38,981 nt of DNA from an uncultured Bacteroides sp. (GCA_947071285.1 CAMTFK010000014.1:1-38981), one strand, 5' to 3'; positions 8,632-16,536 are shown, numbered from the stretch's first letter. The notes: generated by a model from the sequence alone, not told the origin. A program made the numbers and translations.

Positions 8632-10002
8632 CTATTTCTTCACAAACCAACCGACATAAGCTATGCCGATGGCAAACTCATTCTCATTGTTATATTTGGT
8701 AGATCCGAATACTTTGTTCGTACCAATCTTGCGGGTAGTGTAATCGGCTTTCACAACCAGATTGGGCAAAGCGAACCAGTTAAGTCCTGCCGTCCATTTA
8801 CTCACCTGGCAACGTTTTTCAATCATGGCAGTTCCCTCAGCCTCTTCCTGCGGATTATAGTACTCATAGCGGGCATAAGGATAGATAACCGGACACTTCT
8901 TCTGCTGGAAGAAAGCACTCAAATTGACACCAGCCTCGAGACCATAGCACATCGCATTTTTAGCTACATTACGCATAGCACCATGATAGTAATTGGAATT
9001 ATTGGAAAGAGTAACTTTACTTATCTTTGAAGAGTTATCCAAATCTCCATAAATGATATTACCACGGGCAGTGACATACTTATTCTTAAATTGCGCATCA
9101 GCAGAATATATTGTCACTGACGAACGGCCTACGCTGCTATACTTATAGTTCTTATCGGCGTTGGCTGTAACATCCCTGCAATAATAGAATGAAGCACCTA
9201 CCCGCAATCCCGGCACACCTTTGTAGTCCAGACGAGCCACGTAAGCCGGTGAGGTGAAATTATCCGCTTCAAAGAGTCCTTGTTTGCCACCCGCAACCCA
9301 ATTGTCACGACCGAAGCCGTCCGCATTCAGACCTGCAACAATCAGCGCCTGATAATCGAAGCGTGCATATCTCTTACCAAAAGAGCCGAAAAATTCCAAA
9401 CCTGTTTCATGCCAGGTAGAAGGAATAATCGTTGTCTCACCCTCAGGACGGGAAGTTCCGAAGAAGTTGATAGGCTCGTGATGAGCGTTAGTCAAACCGA
9501 TAGGTACAATCAGGTGACCTGCACGAACATTGAAAGCCGAATGTATCAGACGGGTAATATGGAACTGTTCGAGAGCTACTTCCCCACCCTTTTCCATTTC
9601 CGTTTCATACTCACCGTTTTCTGAATTTTCAAGTTCTGTTTCGATACCTACACCGCCTGCTTCAAATTCAATTTCAGCACCCAGTATCCATTTAGAACTG
9701 AACTTGTAGTCAAAAGCCAACACAAAACGGGGAATAGCAATAGTGTTGCGATGATCGCTATTATCGACGCCGCCATAGAAACGGTTTGTTCCGTAATTCA
9801 TGAATTTCGCCACCATCTCTCCGTATCCGCCAAAGCGGAACTTTTTGTAGTCATCGTCATTTGCTACCTGCTCTTTTTTCTCTTTTTCCGCCGTGGTTTC
9901 CGTTTGTTCTTCCACTGAGATAACTTTTTCGGGCTCAACAGCCTGTAAAGTATTGGTAAAGAACAAGAAACATAGGGCGCACAAGCCTGTTAATTTTTCC
10001 AT
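8632..10002 (-). CDS. Outer-membrane beta-barrel porin, first gene of the imelysin operon
   Basis: A 456-residue protein with a signal peptide cleaved after about LQA (residue 21). A Glu/Lys-rich stretch (residues about 22-50) follows, then a long series of amphipathic strands. GGYGEMVAKFMNYG and LRVGASFYYCRD-type segments resemble porins of the OprP/OprO-like or DcaP-like superfamily. The family match is loose and the substrate cannot be inferred. It is the promoter-proximal gene of a seven-gene unit. A consensus Bacteroides promoter lies 25-55 bases upstream of the start. Confidence 0.75.
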   Translation of the reverse strand: MEKLTGLCALCFLFFTNTLQAVEPEKVISVEEQTETTAEKEKKEQVANDDDYKKFRFGGYGEMVAKFMNYGTNRFYGGVDNSDHRNTIAIPRFVLAFDYKFSSKWILGAEIEFEAGGVGIETELENSENGEYETEMEKGGEVALEQFHITRLIHSAFNVRAGHLIVPIGLTNAHHEPINFFGTSRPEGETTIIPSTWHETGLEFFGSFGKRYARFDYQALIVAGLNADGFGRDNWVAGGKQGLFEADNFTSPAYVARLDYKGVPGLRVGASFYYCRDVTANADKNYKYSSVGRSSVTIYSADAQFKNKYVTARGNIIYGDLDNSSKISKVTLSNNSNYYHGAMRNVAKNAMCYGLEAGVNLSAFFQQKKCPVIYPYARYEYYNPQEEAEGTAMIEKRCQVSKWTAGLNWFALPNLVVKADYTTRKIGTNKVFGSTKYNNENEFAIGIAYVGWFVKK

Positions 10003-10026
10003 CTTTTATCTTAAATTTTGTTGGCG

Positions 10027-10057
10027 CAAAGGTAGAGGGAGTTTAAAAGGCGAACAA
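10027..10057 (-). promoter_or_regulatory. Promoter of the imelysin operon
   Basis: On the minus strand, TTG (10055-10057) is followed after 20 bases by TACCTTTG (10027-10034), an exact match to the Bacteroides -33/-7 architecture. The -33 triplet lies inside a copy of the repeated motif CGAACAATACCCAAA, so a protein bound there would compete with RNA polymerase. Confidence 0.75.
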
Positions 10058-10065
10058 TACCCAAA
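10051..10065 (+). promoter_or_regulatory. Shared motif copy 1 (CGAACAATACCCAAA)
   Basis: It overlaps the -33 element of the imelysin operon promoter. The core CAATACCCAA is repeated exactly at 10336-10345 and 10450-10459. A close relative, CGAACAATATTCAAA, lies on the minus strand upstream of the ABC genes (11081-11095). It is a candidate operator; the binding protein is unknown, with the adjacent TetR as the obvious candidate. Confidence 0.45.
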
Positions 10066-10335
10066 TGTGAGTATAATATCATTAAAAATAATAACATGTA
10101 GGTACTTTTACGAACGTTTTTTCTCTTTGTTCTTTTTTACAAAGCAACAATTAGCAAATCAGACAATGACTGTATATGAATGCTACTCAGAAAAACAATA
10201 AGAACAGATAGCATTCCCCATCTCTTACAATTAGAAGAATGACCAACTATTTTTCCACTACGAGTTAATTTTACCATATAGCAGTTTACATCTTTAATTA
10301 TTCGCGGCAAAGTTGCGTGCTTTTGGCCATCTTGA

Positions 10336-10345
10336 CAATACCCAA
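10336..10345 (+). promoter_or_regulatory. Shared motif copy 2 (CAATACCCAA)
   Basis: An exact 10-base copy of the motif found in the imelysin operon promoter, located 110 bases upstream of the chosen tetR start and just before the 16-base palindrome at 10353. Confidence 0.4.
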
Positions 10346-10352
10346 TAATTGT

Positions 10353-10368
10353 GATTTTTATAAAAATC
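10353..10368. promoter_or_regulatory. Perfect 16-base palindrome upstream of tetR
   Basis: GATTTTTATAAAAATC is a perfect inverted repeat about 80 bases upstream of the tetR start. TetR-family repressors bind palindromes of about this size, so it may be an autoregulatory operator. It is A+T-rich, so chance is not excluded. Confidence 0.35.
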
Positions 10369-10446
10369 TAACAAAAAACCATCATTAATAGGTATTTCAA
10401 GAAACACGGATTCTCCCCTACTTTGCAACCGGAAAAAATAAAGTTC

Positions 10447-11058
10447 ATGCAATACCCAAAAGATGACATACAAAAAGATATTCTGAAAGCCGCCGAGAAA
10501 GTTTTCTTGCAGAAAGGCTTCCCGAAAGCATCCATGCGCGAAATAGCACAAGAAGCACAGGTGGGTTTAAGTAATATCTATAATTACTTCAAGAATAAGG
10601 ACGAGCTCTTCCGCACAGTAGTAAGACCGGTCATCAGTGCATTCGACAGGATGCTGCACGAACATCATGGACGCTATGGAGCAGACATCATGGAAATGTA
10701 TTCCGCCGACTACCTACGATATGTGATAGAGGAATACATTACATTGATACAAGAGCATCGCAAATTATTAGTATTGTTGTTCTTCCATGCACAAGGCTCT
10801 TCGCTGGAACGCTTTAAAGAGGAATTCACCGAACACTCCACCTCATTGGTGAAAGAGTATTTCAAAGATATGAAAGAAAAACATCCTCAAATGAACATCA
10901 ACGTATCCGACTTTTCCATCCACCTGCACACTGCGTGGATGTTCACCATGTTTGAGGAATTGATAATGCATCGAGTCGGGATAGGAGATCTGGAACAGAT
11001 AGTGACGGAATACATCACATTCGAAGTAACTGGTTGGAGAGAGCTTATGAAAATATAA
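10447..11058 (+). CDS. TetR-family transcriptional regulator
   Basis: A 203-residue regulator. The N-terminal helix-turn-helix is clear: ILKAAEKVFLQKGF, then SMREIAQEAQVGLSNIYNYFKNKDELF (about residues 30-56). The remainder is a helical ligand-binding/dimerisation domain of usual length. I use the ATG at 10447; an upstream in-frame TTG at 10423 falls within a promoter-like box and would add eight residues without family support. It is divergent from the imelysin operon and upstream of two ABC transporter genes, from which it is separated by an intrinsic terminator that begins inside its last codons. A role in controlling the ABC genes and perhaps the imelysin operon is inferred from position and shared motifs. 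The effector is unknown. Confidence 0.92.
   Translation: MQYPKDDIQKDILKAAEKVFLQKGFPKASMREIAQEAQVGLSNIYNYFKNKDELFRTVVRPVISAFDRMLHEHHGRYGADIMEMYSADYLRYVIEEYITLIQEHRKLLVLLFFHAQGSSLERFKEEFTEHSTSLVKEYFKDMKEKHPQMNINVSDFSIHLHTAWMFTMFEELIMHRVGIGDLEQIVTEYITFEVTGWRELMKI
10450..10459 (+). promoter_or_regulatory. Shared motif copy 3 (CAATACCCAA) at tetR start
   Basis: The third exact copy of the 10-base motif overlaps codons 2-5 of tetR. Binding here would block transcription or translation initiation of the regulator gene, consistent with autoregulation. Confidence 0.35.
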
Positions 11059-11073
11059 GCTCTCTCTTTTTTT
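11038..11073 (+). terminator. Intrinsic terminator overlapping the tetR stop codon
   Basis: AGAGAGCTTAT (11038-11048) pairs perfectly with ATAAGCTCTCT (11055-11065) around a 6-base loop, followed by C and seven T residues. The tetR stop codon lies inside the right arm, so translating ribosomes would interfere with hairpin folding. Confidence 0.85.
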
Positions 11074-11079
11074 GAATGG

Positions 11080-11095
11080 TTTTGAATATTGTTCG
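11080..11095 (-). promoter_or_regulatory. Shared motif relative upstream of the ABC genes
   Basis: On the minus strand it reads CGAACAATATTCAAAA, matching CGAACAATACCCAAA of the imelysin promoter at 13 of 15 bases. It lies 21 bases before the ABC start codon. No consensus -7 box is visible between them. Confidence 0.4.
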
Positions 11096-11115
11096 TTTTT
11101 AAAATGTAATAGATT

Positions 11116-12936
11116 ATGAAAGAGAAAAGGAAAAAGAAAAAAGGAATCGCCCGCCTGTTTGAGATTGCAGGCGAGCGGAAAGGGTTGCTTATATTGGCCG
11201 GCATTCTGTCGGCAGGAAGCGCTTTGTGCATGTTGGTGCCTTATTGGTCAATATATCGCGTGTTGCAGGAACTGCTGGAACATGCCGGCAATCTGGCACA
11301 GATAGACAGTGAATTGCTGATATACTGGGGATGGTTTGCTTTCTTCGGGTTGATTGGAGGGTTATTGCTGCTTTATGCGGCACTGATGGCCTCGCACGTG
11401 GCGGCATTCCGCATCCTTTACGGTTTGCGCATCAAATTGTCGGAACACATCGGACGGTTGTCACTGGGATACCTGAACGGCACGTCCACCGGAAGCATCA
11501 AGAAGATTATGGAACAGAATGTAGAGAAGATAGAAAACTTCATCGCGCATACCATCCCCGATCTGGTAAATGTAGTAGCTACGGTGAGCATGATGTTTAT
11601 CATCTTCTTCTCGCTCAATGGCTGGATGGCGGCAGTCTGTTTGTTTTGCATCGCTCTAAGCATAGGTTTGCAATTTGCTAATTTCTTCGGAAAGAAAGCG
11701 CAGGAATTCACTAAAATCTATTTCGATACACAGGAACAGATGAGTGCATCGGCCGTGCAATATGTACGTGGCATGCCTGTAGTGAAGATTTTCGGCCAGA
11801 GTGTACGGTCGTTCCGGCGTTTCAATAGCGAAATTGAAGCATACAAGGAGTATGCGCTGAAAGTGTGCGATACTTATGAATCCGGAATGGTGACTTTCAC
11901 CATATTGCTGAACTCTCTTATCACGTTTATTCTGCCGGTGGGCTTACTCCTGTTGAGCCATGAGCCGCACAATCTGGCACTGGCTGCCATTTACCTGTTT
12001 TTTATTGTCATGGGCCCCGGCGTGGCATCTCCTATTTATAAACTGATGTTCCTCGGATCGGGTACACGGGAAATTGATGAAGGTGTAGAACGCATCGACC
12101 GCATCTTCTCCGAACAGCCTGTGCCGGAAGCACAAATGCCACAAGTACCTGCGGGTTATGATATAGAATTCCGTAAAGTGAGCTTTGCCTATGAAAACAA
12201 GGCAGAAACAACACGTACCGAAGCATTGCGCAACATCAGCTTCACGGCACGCCAAGGCGAGATTACGGCATTGGTAGGACCTTCGGGTTCCGGCAAATCC
12301 ACGGTAGCCAATCTTATTCCCCGCTTCTGGGACGTAACAGAAGGTGAAATACTTATCGGCGGAATCAACATCAAGAATATCTCCACTGAAAAACTGATGG
12401 ATATCGTTTCCTTCGTTTTCCAGGATAGCTTCCTTTTCTTTGATACGCTGTATGAAAATATCCGGGTAGGTAATTCCACTGCGGGACGTGAGGAAGTGAT
12501 AGCTGCTGCGAAAGCGGCACAGTGCCACGATTTCATAGAAAGTCTGCCGCAAGGTTACGAAACCCGTATCGGTGATGAGGGAGTTTATCTTTCGGGGGGT
12601 GAAGCGCAGCGCGTTTGTGTGGCAAGGGCTATCTTGAAAAACGCCCCTATCCTGGTGCTGGACGAAGCCACTGCTTTTGCCGACCCGGAGAACGAATATA
12701 AGATGCAGCAGGCTTTGCAGCATCTGATTCAGAACAAGACCGTCATCATCATTGCCCACCGCCTTTCGTCCATCGTTTCGGCACAACAAATCATTGTGCT
12801 GAATGAAGGAGAGCTGATGCAGCACGGGCGGCACGAGGTCTTGAGTAAAACAGAAGGTTTATATAAGAATATGTGGAACGCTTACACCGATGCGTTCCAT
12901 TGGGAACTAAACAGTAAGAAGGAGGTAAAAGAATGA
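11116..12936 (+). CDS. ABC exporter half-transporter, permease-ATPase fusion (subunit 1)
   Basis: A 606-residue inner-membrane protein with about six transmembrane helices (residues 25-320) and a C-terminal ATPase domain. Walker A is GPSGSGKS at residues 388-395, the signature LSGGEAQR starts at 492, and Walker B is ILVLDEAT with Asp 516/Glu 517. The D-loop reads AFADPENE rather than the usual ASLDPENE. In my recollection this form is frequent in the YbtP/YbtQ/IrtA-type siderophore-related group, so iron-compound transport is possible but unproven. A basic N-terminus (MKEKRKKKKG) is cytoplasmic. It overlaps the next gene by the four bases ATGA, and the two proteins should form a heterodimer. 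Confidence 0.9.
   Translation: MKEKRKKKKGIARLFEIAGERKGLLILAGILSAGSALCMLVPYWSIYRVLQELLEHAGNLAQIDSELLIYWGWFAFFGLIGGLLLLYAALMASHVAAFRILYGLRIKLSEHIGRLSLGYLNGTSTGSIKKIMEQNVEKIENFIAHTIPDLVNVVATVSMMFIIFFSLNGWMAAVCLFCIALSIGLQFANFFGKKAQEFTKIYFDTQEQMSASAVQYVRGMPVVKIFGQSVRSFRRFNSEIEAYKEYALKVCDTYESGMVTFTILLNSLITFILPVGLLLLSHEPHNLALAAIYLFFIVMGPGVASPIYKLMFLGSGTREIDEGVERIDRIFSEQPVPEAQMPQVPAGYDIEFRKVSFAYENKAETTRTEALRNISFTARQGEITALVGPSGSGKSTVANLIPRFWDVTEGEILIGGINIKNISTEKLMDIVSFVFQDSFLFFDTLYENIRVGNSTAGREEVIAAAKAAQCHDFIESLPQGYETRIGDEGVYLSGGEAQRVCVARAILKNAPILVLDEATAFADPENEYKMQQALQHLIQNKTVIIIAHRLSSIVSAQQIIVLNEGELMQHGRHEVLSKTEGLYKNMWNAYTDAFHWELNSKKEVKE
12921..12925 (+). promoter_or_regulatory. Shine-Dalgarno sequence of ABC subunit 2
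   Basis: AAGGAGG lies eight to ten bases before the ATG at 12933. Bacteroidota genes normally lack such sites, so a perfect one at a four-base overlap probably serves re-initiation and balanced production of the two half-transporters. Confidence 0.6.
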
Positions 12937-14663
12937 ATGCAATAAAAAATATTACGATAGGACACACCGAACGGCTTCGCAAGCCTGTGGGCTACACAAT
13001 GCTTGCCAACCTGGTGAATATTGTCCCGTTCTGCCTGTCCATCGAAGCAATCAATGTGATATTCCGTGCTTTCGACGGTAGCGGAACACCACTGAACACA
13101 GAACGGCTCTGGATTATCTTCGCTATACTTGTAGCGTATGTGTTTGTCATGGTATTTGCCGAACGGGCTTCGTATCGTGCCAACTTTCGGGGTGCTTACG
13201 AAATGAGTGCAGCAGGCCGCGTCAGTCTGGCGGAACATTTGCGGAAACTTTCATTAGGTTTCCTGTCACGTCGTGATCCGGGCGACTTGTCATCTATGCT
13301 GATAACAGACTTCACGATGGCGGAAACCGGAATTTCGCACCATCTGCCCCAGTTAATGGGAGCACTTGTTATGCCGGTACTCGCCTTCCTCGGATTGCTA
13401 TGGATAGACTGGCGGATGGCTGTTGCCATGTTCATCGCACTGCCGTTTGCTGTGGGAATTTTGTTTGGCAGCACCTATATACAATACAAACTGAGTGGCA
13501 AGCAGATTGCAGCAAAAATCAATGCAGGCAACCGATTGGAAGAATACTTGCAGGGAATACGAGTGATGAAAGCCTACAATCTGCTGGGTGATAAATTTGT
13601 CCGTCTGAAAAAAGCTTTCGCAGAACTGCGCCGTGCGTGTATCCGTCAGGAGGCGTTGCTCGGTCCGTTCATCCTATTGTCTGTCACACTGATACGGGCA
13701 GGGCTGACACTGATGATTCTTTGCGGTACATACCTGCTTATAGGTGGAGATTTATCCCTGCTCACATTTGTCATGTTCCTCGTCGTCGGTTCCCGTGTCT
13801 TCGATCCGTTGACTTCGGCACTGACTAACTTCGCAGAATTCCGCTATTTCTCCATCGCCGGAGGGCGCATCCTCAACCTGATGAATGAACCGGAAATGCA
13901 GGGAAGCGGGGAAGCACCCCAAAGCGGTGACATCACTTTCTATCATGTATCGTTCGGCTATCAGAAGAAACAAGTGCTGCATGATGTTTCAGTGACGTTG
14001 CGCAAGAATACGCTTACCGCACTGGTAGGTCCTTCGGGCAGTGGGAAAAGTACGATGCTAAAGTTATGTGCCCGTTTCTACGATCCGCAGCAGGGACAAG
14101 TTTTGTTCAATGGAGTAGACATGAAGGAGCTGGAACCGGAATCGCTGATGAGCCATATCTCGATGGTTTTTCAGGATGTTTATCTGTTTCAGGATACCAT
14201 TCGTAATAATATCCGCTTTGGTAAGACAGATGCCACAGACGAAGAAATAGAAGCGGCTGCACGCCAGGCATGTTGCCACGACTTCATCATGCGATTGCCG
14301 AAAGGGTATGATACACAGGTAGGTGAAGGTGGCTGTACCCTATCAGGCGGAGAGAAACAACGTATTTCCATCGCCCGCGCCATACTGAAAGATGCCCCTG
14401 TCGTACTGCTGGATGAAGCGACCGCATCACTCGATCCGGAAAATGAAGTGGAAGTGCAGCGTGCCATCAATACACTGATTGCAGGACGCACGGTTATCGT
14501 TATCGCCCATCGGCTGAAGACGATTAAGAATGCCGATAACATCGTGGTACTGGAAGAAGGACGCATTGTAGAGCAGGGCAAGCATCAGGAACTGCTTGAT
14601 AATAATGGTCTGTATGCCCGATTATGGGGGATACAGGAAAAGACGCTGGGCTGGAAGTTGTAG
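12933..14663 (+). CDS. ABC exporter half-transporter, permease-ATPase fusion (subunit 2)
   Basis: A 576-residue partner of the preceding gene, with the same domain order: six transmembrane helices in residues 15-300, then the ATPase. Walker A GPSGSGKS is at residues 366-373, the signature is LSGGEKQR, Walker B is VVLLDEAT, and the D-loop is the canonical ASLDPENE. Both subunits keep Walker B Glu and switch His (IAHRL), so both ATP sites could hydrolyse. The start is fixed by the ATGA overlap and a strong Shine-Dalgarno sequence. The pair is encoded downstream of a TetR regulator, a layout common for drug or siderophore exporters. The substrate is unknown. Confidence 0.9.
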   Translation: MNAIKNITIGHTERLRKPVGYTMLANLVNIVPFCLSIEAINVIFRAFDGSGTPLNTERLWIIFAILVAYVFVMVFAERASYRANFRGAYEMSAAGRVSLAEHLRKLSLGFLSRRDPGDLSSMLITDFTMAETGISHHLPQLMGALVMPVLAFLGLLWIDWRMAVAMFIALPFAVGILFGSTYIQYKLSGKQIAAKINAGNRLEEYLQGIRVMKAYNLLGDKFVRLKKAFAELRRACIRQEALLGPFILLSVTLIRAGLTLMILCGTYLLIGGDLSLLTFVMFLVVGSRVFDPLTSALTNFAEFRYFSIAGGRILNLMNEPEMQGSGEAPQSGDITFYHVSFGYQKKQVLHDVSVTLRKNTLTALVGPSGSGKSTMLKLCARFYDPQQGQVLFNGVDMKELEPESLMSHISMVFQDVYLFQDTIRNNIRFGKTDATDEEIEAAARQACCHDFIMRLPKGYDTQVGEGGCTLSGGEKQRISIARAILKDAPVVLLDEATASLDPENEVEVQRAINTLIAGRTVIVIAHRLKTIKNADNIVVLEEGRIVEQGKHQELLDNNGLYARLWGIQEKTLGWKL

Positions 14664-14690
14664 TGATTATCTAACGACCTAACACAAAAA

Positions 14691-14746
14691 GAATGTGCAA
14701 ATACTCGTCTGGAATATAACCCGACGACTTTTGCACATCCTTTTTT
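14691..14746 (+). terminator. Intrinsic terminator after the ABC operon
   Basis: ATGTGCAAA (14693-14701) pairs perfectly with TTTGCACAT (14730-14738). An inner CGTC/GACG helix extends the stem with small internal loops, and six T residues follow at 14741-14746. The convergent hcp gene ends at 14778. Confidence 0.8.
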
Positions 14747-14777
14747 CAGCTTTTTTAAATAGAGTCTTTTAAAAAGC

Positions 14778-16430
14778 TTATGATAACTGGAATATCTTCA
14801 AATCATCCTCCACATCGCTGATAGTGCCTATCTGGAAAGTATCTACCAGCACCTTCGCTACATTAGGCGACAGGAATGCCGGCAACGTAGGTCCTAAATG
14901 AATCTTCTTCACACCCAGGCTTAACAGTGCCAATAAAACAATGACCGCCTTTTGTTCGTACCAGGCAATGTTATATACAATAGGAAGTTCATTAATATCG
15001 TTCAGTTCGAACACTTCCTTCAATTTCATTGCGATGACTGCCAAAGAGTAGCTGTCGTTACACTGTCCGGCATCCAACACACGAGGAATACCATTGATGT
15101 CGCCCAAAGGCAATTTATTGTAACGATACTTGGCACAACCTGCAGTCAGAATAACCGTATCTTTGGGTAATGCTTTGGCAAACTCAGTGTAGTAGTCACG
15201 GCTTTTCATACGTCCGTCACACCCTGCCATCACTACAAATTTACGGATAGCGCCACTCTTCACAGCATCCACCACTTTGTCCGCCAGTTGCAACACCTGA
15301 TTGTGGGCAAAGCCACCGATAATCTCACCATGTTCTATTTCCGTGGGCGGCTGGCATTGCTTGGCTATCTCGATAATTTCAGAGAAGTCTTTTCTGCCTT
15401 CGGCATCTGCCTGAATGTATTTACAACCGGGATAACCGGTAGAGTTCGTAGTGAACATACGTTCTTTGTATTCAGCATTTGCTAACGGGGGAACAATACA
15501 GTTCGTAGTGAACAGGATAGGGCCATTAAAGGTGGTGAACTCTTCACGTTGTTTCCACCATGCATTTCCATAGTTGCCCACAAAATGAGCGTATTTCTTG
15601 AAAGCGGGATAATAGTGTGCAGGAAGCATTTCGCTATGCGTATATACATCTACACCTGTGCCTTCGGTTTGTTTCAGCAACTCTTCCATATCTTTCAAGT
15701 CGTGTCCGCTTATCAGGATGCCCGGACGCTTCCCTACTCCGATATTTACTTTAGTAATCTCTGGATTACCGTAACGGCTGGTGTTCGCCTTATCCAGCAG
15801 AGCCATGGTCTTCACGCCATATTCTCCGGTTTGTAGCACCATCTTCACCCATTCGTCTGCTGAGGGTGACTTTGCAGCGCTGGCTGCCAAAGCATGTTGC
15901 ATAAAAGTGTGAATAGAGGCATCATCATAACCCAGGCGCATAGCATGTTCCAGATAAGCAGCCATACCTTTTAATCCATAAGTCATCAACTCTTTCAGAG
16001 AGCGCAGGTCTACGTCCGGCTCACGCAACACACCAACCATCTCTGCCTTAGAAGCATATTCTTCACGGTCACCCCGCCATTGCAGTTCGTCAATTGACGG
16101 TAGGGAAATCCCCTTAGTTCCAGCTTCTTCCATCAACCGATTGCGCAATTCCAACCCTTTATCAACCCTGCGGAGAATACTTTCATCATCGAAGTTCGCA
16201 TTCGTAATAGTGCAGAACAAAGAATCTACAACGAAACTATTCACCTCAGGAGATACAGCATGTCCGGCATTCCTCAGTTCGTCAGCGAGTACCGATACAC
16301 CACGCACCACAAACATCAGCAAATCCATTGCCTTTGCCGTATGACTTTCTTTTCCACACACACCTTTCAGGATGCAACCAGTTCCTTTCATGGTTTCCTG
16401 ACATTGGTAACAAAACATTTTAGCTTCCAT
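14778..16430 (-). CDS. hcp: Hybrid cluster protein (hydroxylamine reductase / NO reductase)
   Basis: A 550-residue cytoplasmic Fe-S protein that reduces hydroxylamine in vitro and is regarded as a nitric oxide reductase/nitrosylation factor in vivo. The N-terminal cluster motif is C-x2-C-x8-C-x5-C (Cys 7, 10, 19, 25), the class seen in strict anaerobes. Hybrid-cluster ligands appear later in conserved blocks: GHDLKDMEE, TTNCIVPP, GYPGCKYI, TAGCAKYRYN, GQCNDSYS and WYEQKAV. Several Met codons start the frame (16436, 16433, 16430, 16418). I take the third, but MFCYQC at 16418 matches the family's usual N-terminus. It is divergent from a Crp/Fnr regulator gene with two inverted repeats between them, typical of HcpR-type control. 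Confidence 0.96.
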   Translation of the reverse strand: MEAKMFCYQCQETMKGTGCILKGVCGKESHTAKAMDLLMFVVRGVSVLADELRNAGHAVSPEVNSFVVDSLFCTITNANFDDESILRRVDKGLELRNRLMEEAGTKGISLPSIDELQWRGDREEYASKAEMVGVLREPDVDLRSLKELMTYGLKGMAAYLEHAMRLGYDDASIHTFMQHALAASAAKSPSADEWVKMVLQTGEYGVKTMALLDKANTSRYGNPEITKVNIGVGKRPGILISGHDLKDMEELLKQTEGTGVDVYTHSEMLPAHYYPAFKKYAHFVGNYGNAWWKQREEFTTFNGPILFTTNCIVPPLANAEYKERMFTTNSTGYPGCKYIQADAEGRKDFSEIIEIAKQCQPPTEIEHGEIIGGFAHNQVLQLADKVVDAVKSGAIRKFVVMAGCDGRMKSRDYYTEFAKALPKDTVILTAGCAKYRYNKLPLGDINGIPRVLDAGQCNDSYSLAVIAMKLKEVFELNDINELPIVYNIAWYEQKAVIVLLALLSLGVKKIHLGPTLPAFLSPNVAKVLVDTFQIGTISDVEDDLKIFQLS

Positions 16431-16470
16431 CATCATATTCTTTTTATTTAGTTATAAAATAATCTCTAAA

Positions 16471-16478
16471 GAAGATAA
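16471..16478 (-). promoter_or_regulatory. Possible -7 element of hcp
   Basis: On the minus strand the bases read TATCTTCT, matching TAnnTTTG at all but the last two positions. It would place the transcription start near 16467, about 40 bases from the centre of the palindrome at 16499-16516. No -33 element is visible, as expected if an activator substitutes for it. Confidence 0.35.
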
Positions 16479-16498
16479 GCGGCATCTCAGCATAACTT

Positions 16499-16516
16499 TT
16501 TCATGCAAGCATGAAA
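16499..16516. promoter_or_regulatory. Palindrome, candidate Crp/Fnr (HcpR) operator for hcp
   Basis: TTTCATGCAAGCATGAAA has perfect 8-base arms around AA, which also reads as TCATG-N4-CATGA, the 5-4-5 geometry of Crp/Fnr sites. Its centre is about 40 bases upstream of the inferred hcp start, the class II activator position. Confidence 0.55.
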
Positions 16517-16536
16517 GTTCTGCATTCGATTTGCAT

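Larger units (their letters stand above)
10003..10446. other. Divergent regulatory region between imelysin operon and tetR
   Basis: This 444-base stretch holds no credible gene. It contains the operon promoter on the minus strand, two of three exact copies of CAATACCCAA (the third straddles the tetR start), a perfect 16-base palindrome at 10353-10368, and a weak promoter box (TACTTTGC, 10419-10426) before tetR. The base composition is markedly A+T-rich. Confidence 0.7.

Noticed and set aside
10423..10446. TTG start giving TetR eight extra residues
   Set aside because: The TTG lies within the promoter-like TACTTTGC box; the ATG at 10447 gives a normal TetR N-terminus.
11944..12834. 296-codon open frame antisense to ABC subunit 1
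   Set aside because: It is opposite to conserved Walker A, signature and Walker B motifs; it shows no domain or start signal.
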